This document shows, piece after piece, positions 4,764-5,830 of a DNA stretch of 5,830 nucleotides (positions are counted from its first letter, which is position 1; each line of letters opens with the position of its first letter). A program made the translations under genes and the position numbers. The stretch is from Deltaproteobacteria bacterium (lineage in GTDB: Bacteria > Desulfobacterota > JAFDIG01): assembly GCA_019308145.1 (NCBI GenBank), contig JAFDIG010000142.1, positions 1 to 5,830 of the forward strand. Reading direction: 5' to 3'. The notes beneath the pieces were generated by a model that saw nothing but the letters and a program-made list of their open reading frames with translations, did not search any database and was not told where the DNA came from.

Positions 4764-5818
4764 TTAGTTTTAAGTGCCTCTTTTACCCTTTTTTTCCCAA
4801 TAAATGGATACCAGTACCAATCATGATAAATAATTGATGCTAAATATGACCATGGCGTGATAAAACTTCTTAGCAAGAGTTTTTCAGCAAATTTTAATGG
4901 TCCCCAATATATCATTTTCTGACCTTTGCTTGCAAAGGTATTCTTACCTTTTGTGAAATGAAGATTTATATCGGAAATATCCTCCCCTACTATATCGATC
5001 TCATTAATCTCCCCGACACCTAAACCTGCTTCATGCGAAATCCTTATAAATGGTAGTTCCATTGGCTCAAAACCCATAATCTTTGCTGCTACTGCATCAA
5101 TAGCTACCTGGTCAGCACTGGCAAGGAGAATATCAGCTTCATGTATCTCCATACATCTTGGGCCTGGCCCATCTCCAGCAAACGTGCCATCCATTACAGC
5201 AAATATTCCAGGATGTATCTCTTTCTGGATGGTAAGAAGATCTACAAGCGTTTCATGTATTACTGAATGTGTCCAGTGCCTTTTTTCATGAAGCAATCCC
5301 CCAAAAGCGTTCTTCATTGCGCCTGTCATAGTAGTAAAAACGTGTGTCTTTAAGGTAGGAAGATGGATTATATTATCACCAATAAGCCGTTTTGGTATCT
5401 GGATACCATCAGTAAATATCTTATCAAGTGCAAGCATTTTCCCTTTCGGATTGTATGTTATCCACTCTTCATTTTCATACAAGTGAATATTTTTAACCCC
5501 ATATTTTTCTAAAACTTTCTTATGTTTATTATTAATCTCCCCCTTTTTAGCACTTACTACTACTGTTCTGTTATGAGCACCATATATCTTATCCTTTTCA
5601 TAACCTCCATTTAAAAGGGTTTTTATCACTCCTTCTAACTGCCATGGTGTAGTGGAGCAAGCAGGATAAAATATATGCCATGAGATATTGATCTTTAAAG
5701 CAATATCAGCCTCTTTTACAAGATACTTTTCATAATCAGCTAATTCCATAACCTTTTTTATATCTTCAAAAATTGTTTCTGGTTTTGTTTTTATAACTGC
5801 TACCTTTGATTTATGCAT
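4736..5818 (-). CDS. DUF362 domain-containing protein
   Basis: A 360-aa cytosolic protein of a family common in anaerobes, whose biochemical role is not established. Family features visible are ADIALKINIS (38-46), AHNRTVV (81-87), the HLPTLKTH...TGAMKNAFGG core (152-174), VMDGTFAGDGPGP (208-220), and a SADQVAIDAVAAKIMGF segment (235-250). Unlike some DUF362 proteins it has no ferredoxin cysteine clusters: only C54 and C222 are present. The last 60 residues are rich in Trp, Tyr and Phe (for example YHDWYWYPFIG, 331-341) and could form a membrane- or lipid-facing or binding surface, which is inference. The ATG at 5818 is preferred because GGGGTGA lies 5 nt upstream; a GTG at 5827 would add three residues and has no room for a site in the window. 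It is the first gene of a two-gene operon and its 3' end encodes the exonuclease start. Its promoter is outside the window. Confidence 0.88.
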   Translation of the reverse strand: MHKSKVAVIKTKPETIFEDIKKVMELADYEKYLVKEADIALKINISWHIFYPACSTTPWQLEGVIKTLLNGGYEKDKIYGAHNRTVVVSAKKGEINNKHKKVLEKYGVKNIHLYENEEWITYNPKGKMLALDKIFTDGIQIPKRLIGDNIIHLPTLKTHVFTTMTGAMKNAFGGLLHEKRHWTHSVIHETLVDLLTIQKEIHPGIFAVMDGTFAGDGPGPRCMEIHEADILLASADQVAIDAVAAKIMGFEPMELPFIRISHEAGLGVGEINEIDIVGEDISDINLHFTKGKNTFASKGQKMIYWGPLKFAEKLLLRSFITPWSYLASIIYHDWYWYPFIGKKRVKEALKTKWGKLFLSY

Positions 5819-5823
5819 AAAAA

Positions 5824-5830
5824 TCACCCC
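5824..5830 (-). promoter_or_regulatory. Ribosome-binding site that decides the DUF362 start
   Basis: GGGGTGA (complement of 5824-5830) stands 5 nt before the ATG at 5818 and matches the anti-Shine-Dalgarno core well. It contains the alternative GTG start at 5827, which is therefore disfavoured. Confidence 0.7.

Overview
This is a 5.8-kb AT-rich chromosomal stretch (by eye about one-third G+C) with six protein genes, and no rRNA, tRNA, CRISPR array, insertion sequence or phage gene that I can recognise. The gene set suggests an anaerobic, probably Gram-negative bacterium of the Desulfobacterota or a similar sulfidic-niche lineage. The reasons are a Thi4 thiazole synthase with His in place of the sulfur-donor Cys, a DUF362 protein, and a putative outer-envelope lipoprotein. 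The lineage is inference; nothing in the window fixes it.

Layout, left to right. (1) 2-1114, +: an M24 (Xaa-Pro aminopeptidase-like) metallopeptidase with all five metal ligands, cut off at its N-terminus by the window edge. (2) 1115-1276: a convergent gap holding an inverted repeat whose right arm can pair with two different partners. (3) 1277-1765, -: a GNAT N-acetyltransferase. (4) 1766-2192: a gene-free, very AT-rich stretch with a likely GNAT promoter that overlaps a (TA)8 tract, and an imperfect hairpin. (5) 2193-2876, -: a small lipoprotein resembling DUF4410. (6) 2877-3090: a divergent intergenic region with one sigma70-type promoter facing each way. (7) 3091-3864, +: thi4, standing alone. 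(8) 3897-5818, -: a two-gene operon in which a DUF362 protein is followed, with a 28-bp overlap, by a DEDDh exonuclease carrying a WYL-like C-terminal domain.

The genes do not form one pathway; this looks like ordinary chromosome made of short independent transcription units. The most noteworthy items are the exonuclease-WYL fusion and its overlap with the DUF362 gene, the Cys-to-His Thi4, and the two non-coding structures (the alternative-pairing repeat at 1132-1284 and the TA tract in the GNAT promoter). I saw no convincing undescribed multi-gene system.
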